Positions 22,191 to 23,416 of a stretch of 23,416 bases of DNA are shown piece by piece. Position 1 is the stretch's first letter. The number at the start of each line of letters is the position of its first letter. A program made the translations under genes and the position numbers. The stretch lies in the NCBI RefSeq assembly GCF_000220395.1, contig NW_004087507.1:1-23416 (forward strand). Reading direction: 5' to 3'. Source of the DNA: Ichthyophthirius multifiliis (taxonomy: Eukaryota; Ciliophora; Oligohymenophorea; Hymenostomatida). The notes below the pieces were generated by a model. That model did no database searches. It had not been told where the DNA came from and worked only from the letters and a program-made list of their open reading frames with translations.

Positions 22191-23060
22191 AAAAAATTAA
22201 TTTGCCATTTATTTGATACAAAATATATGGAAAATCCATAAAAAAAAATTTGGGAAACTATATAAATATATATTAAAAAAAAAATTTTATTATAATTTTG
22301 AATCTTATAAAACTATTACAATAATATTTTAAATTATGAAATTAATAAAAACAGAATCATTAAATATAATCAATAAAAATTAAAATATAAATAAAGTTAG
22401 AAATTATTAATAAGAGTTTTATTAAGCAAGAAATAATTTTATATATTAAGATTAAAAGGAAATATTTTTTAGAATAATAAAAAGCCTTTGATAGTAAAAA
22501 CTGCAATAATTTATTCAAATATATACAACTATAAAGAAGAGGTTTTTCAAAAGAAATAATTGAAAGATTATATGGTTTTATAAAATAAATTTATTTAATT
22601 ATAAATGTATCATGCATAAGAATCAAAAATTTAAAATATTATTTTTATATTATTAATATTTTTTAGAAAAAGTTTTATAATAAATGAATAATTGTTAAAT
22701 AGATTTATTCCTATTTGCAGATAAAAAAGCTTCAGTATCAGAAAACATTAAGAATTAAGTAAATTTAATAAATTATATATTTAACAAATATAAGAATATT
22801 ATTTATTAATTTCAAAAACAACTCAAAAAAATATAAGCAATAAGGGAAAAATATATTAAATAAAATAATAATAATTAAAATCCTTTAAAATTATCAATTA
22901 AATATGAAATAATAAAAAATTATGATTATGAGATATTATTATATATACGAAAATATATTTAAATATAATTTCAGAATAAAACAAAAACAAAAAGAATAAA
23001 AATTTCTAAAAACAAAACTTTTTGTATAAAGTTTACAAAATTATGAAAAAAATAATATGT
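22190..23060 (+). mobile_element. Decayed non-LTR retrotransposon (LINE) reverse transcriptase
   Basis: Reverse-transcriptase landmarks appear in the correct order on the plus strand. Before motif A is a possible PQKKIWETIQIYIKKK segment (about 22230-22280). Motif A is at about 22469-22530 (LEQQKAFDS followed by RRGFSKEIIERLYGF; family form KAFDS..GFS..II). Motif B is at about 22600-22660 (VSCIR, then QESKIQNIIFILLIF in the next frame; family form GIRQGSKISPILF). Motif C is at about 22705-22760 (LFLFADKKASVSENIKN; family form FADDMALVSENI). Downstream, EILLYIRKYIQIQF and ISKNKTFCIKF recall the thumb. Motifs A, B and C lie in three frames and the catalytic FADD reads FADK, so it is inactive. 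A/T drift suggests an old copy. Ends and target-site duplications cannot be fixed. Confidence 0.65.
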
Positions 23061-23416
23061 ATTTATTATACATTTAATGCAATTTTAATATCTAAATTAA
23101 AATAAAAATTAAAATTATTTATTGAATAATATAAAATTAAGTATAAGTAGATGTAAATTATAATAAAATTATAAAATATTAAAGATAAAAAAAACTGGTT
23201 ATAAAAATATGTAAAAATATAGTATATACATTGAAAATCATTAAAAAATAATAAAAACAAGTAAAGAATAAAGTAAAATGATTGAAAATAGAAAAATAAA
23301 AAAAAAAATTATATAAAATATAAAATAAATATAATAAATTATTAAATTTGATAAAATAATAAAATGAATAAAATACTTATAAAAAATATATAAAATATAT
23401 TGAAAGAAATTATAAA
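23061..23416. other. A-rich right flank, probably LINE 3' part
   Basis: Very A-rich plus strand without a convincing open frame. It follows the reverse-transcriptase remnant directly and could include its 3' end, but neither a poly-A tail boundary nor a target-site duplication can be told apart from background. Confidence 0.35.

Noticed and set aside
1-23416. tRNA, rRNA, CRISPR arrays, telomere repeats
   Set aside because: No T-loop GGTTCGAATCC-like words, rRNA landmarks, spaced identical repeats or CCCCAA arrays were seen on either strand.

Overview
The window looks like nuclear DNA of an oligohymenophorean ciliate. It is extremely AT-rich, most introns are about 40-80 bp, and TAA and TAG are read as glutamine with TGA as the only stop. 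Recognisable genes (PIG-A, a choline-transporter-like protein, a protein kinase) run through many TAA/TAG codons and each ends at TGA. Base composition and intron size resemble Ichthyophthirius more than Tetrahymena or Paramecium. The species is an inference.

Layout. 1-636: T/A-rich, no firm gene. 637-6012: three or four plus-strand Q/N/K-rich proteins of unknown function (637-1825, 2603-3840, a doubtful one at 4080-4716, and 4961-6012), separated by low-complexity DNA with a long (TA)n tract. 6560-8737: an intact single-exon Ser/Thr protein kinase on the minus strand. 9921-11538: PIG-A, the catalytic subunit that starts GPI-anchor synthesis (6 exons, plus). 12024-15432: a choline-transporter-like (CTL/SLC44) membrane protein (12 exons, plus) followed by an acidic tail in shifted frames. 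15889-17693: a charged coiled-coil protein (minus). 17793-18176: a small coiled-coil protein (plus), divergent from it with a 99-bp gap. 18333-20492: a secreted/type I membrane protein (3 exons, minus) whose first intron carries a hairpin element. 20493-23416: AT-rich DNA holding the decayed reverse transcriptase of a non-LTR retrotransposon (LINE).

PIG-A (GPI anchor) and CTL (choline or lipid precursor transport) are both linked to membrane lipids, and a type I surface-type protein lies in the same window. Nothing shows that they are co-regulated.

A recurring feature is that several otherwise convincing coding regions change frame, mostly at runs of A or T (A15, A12, A8, A7, T7, T10). The direction is mixed (+1 and -1), while the kinase, PIG-A and the type I membrane protein are intact. 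Homopolymer length error, transcriptional slippage or early gene decay could each explain this. Because only TGA stops translation and GC is very low, chance open frames of 100 codons are common here, so open frames without other support are reported with low confidence or rejected.
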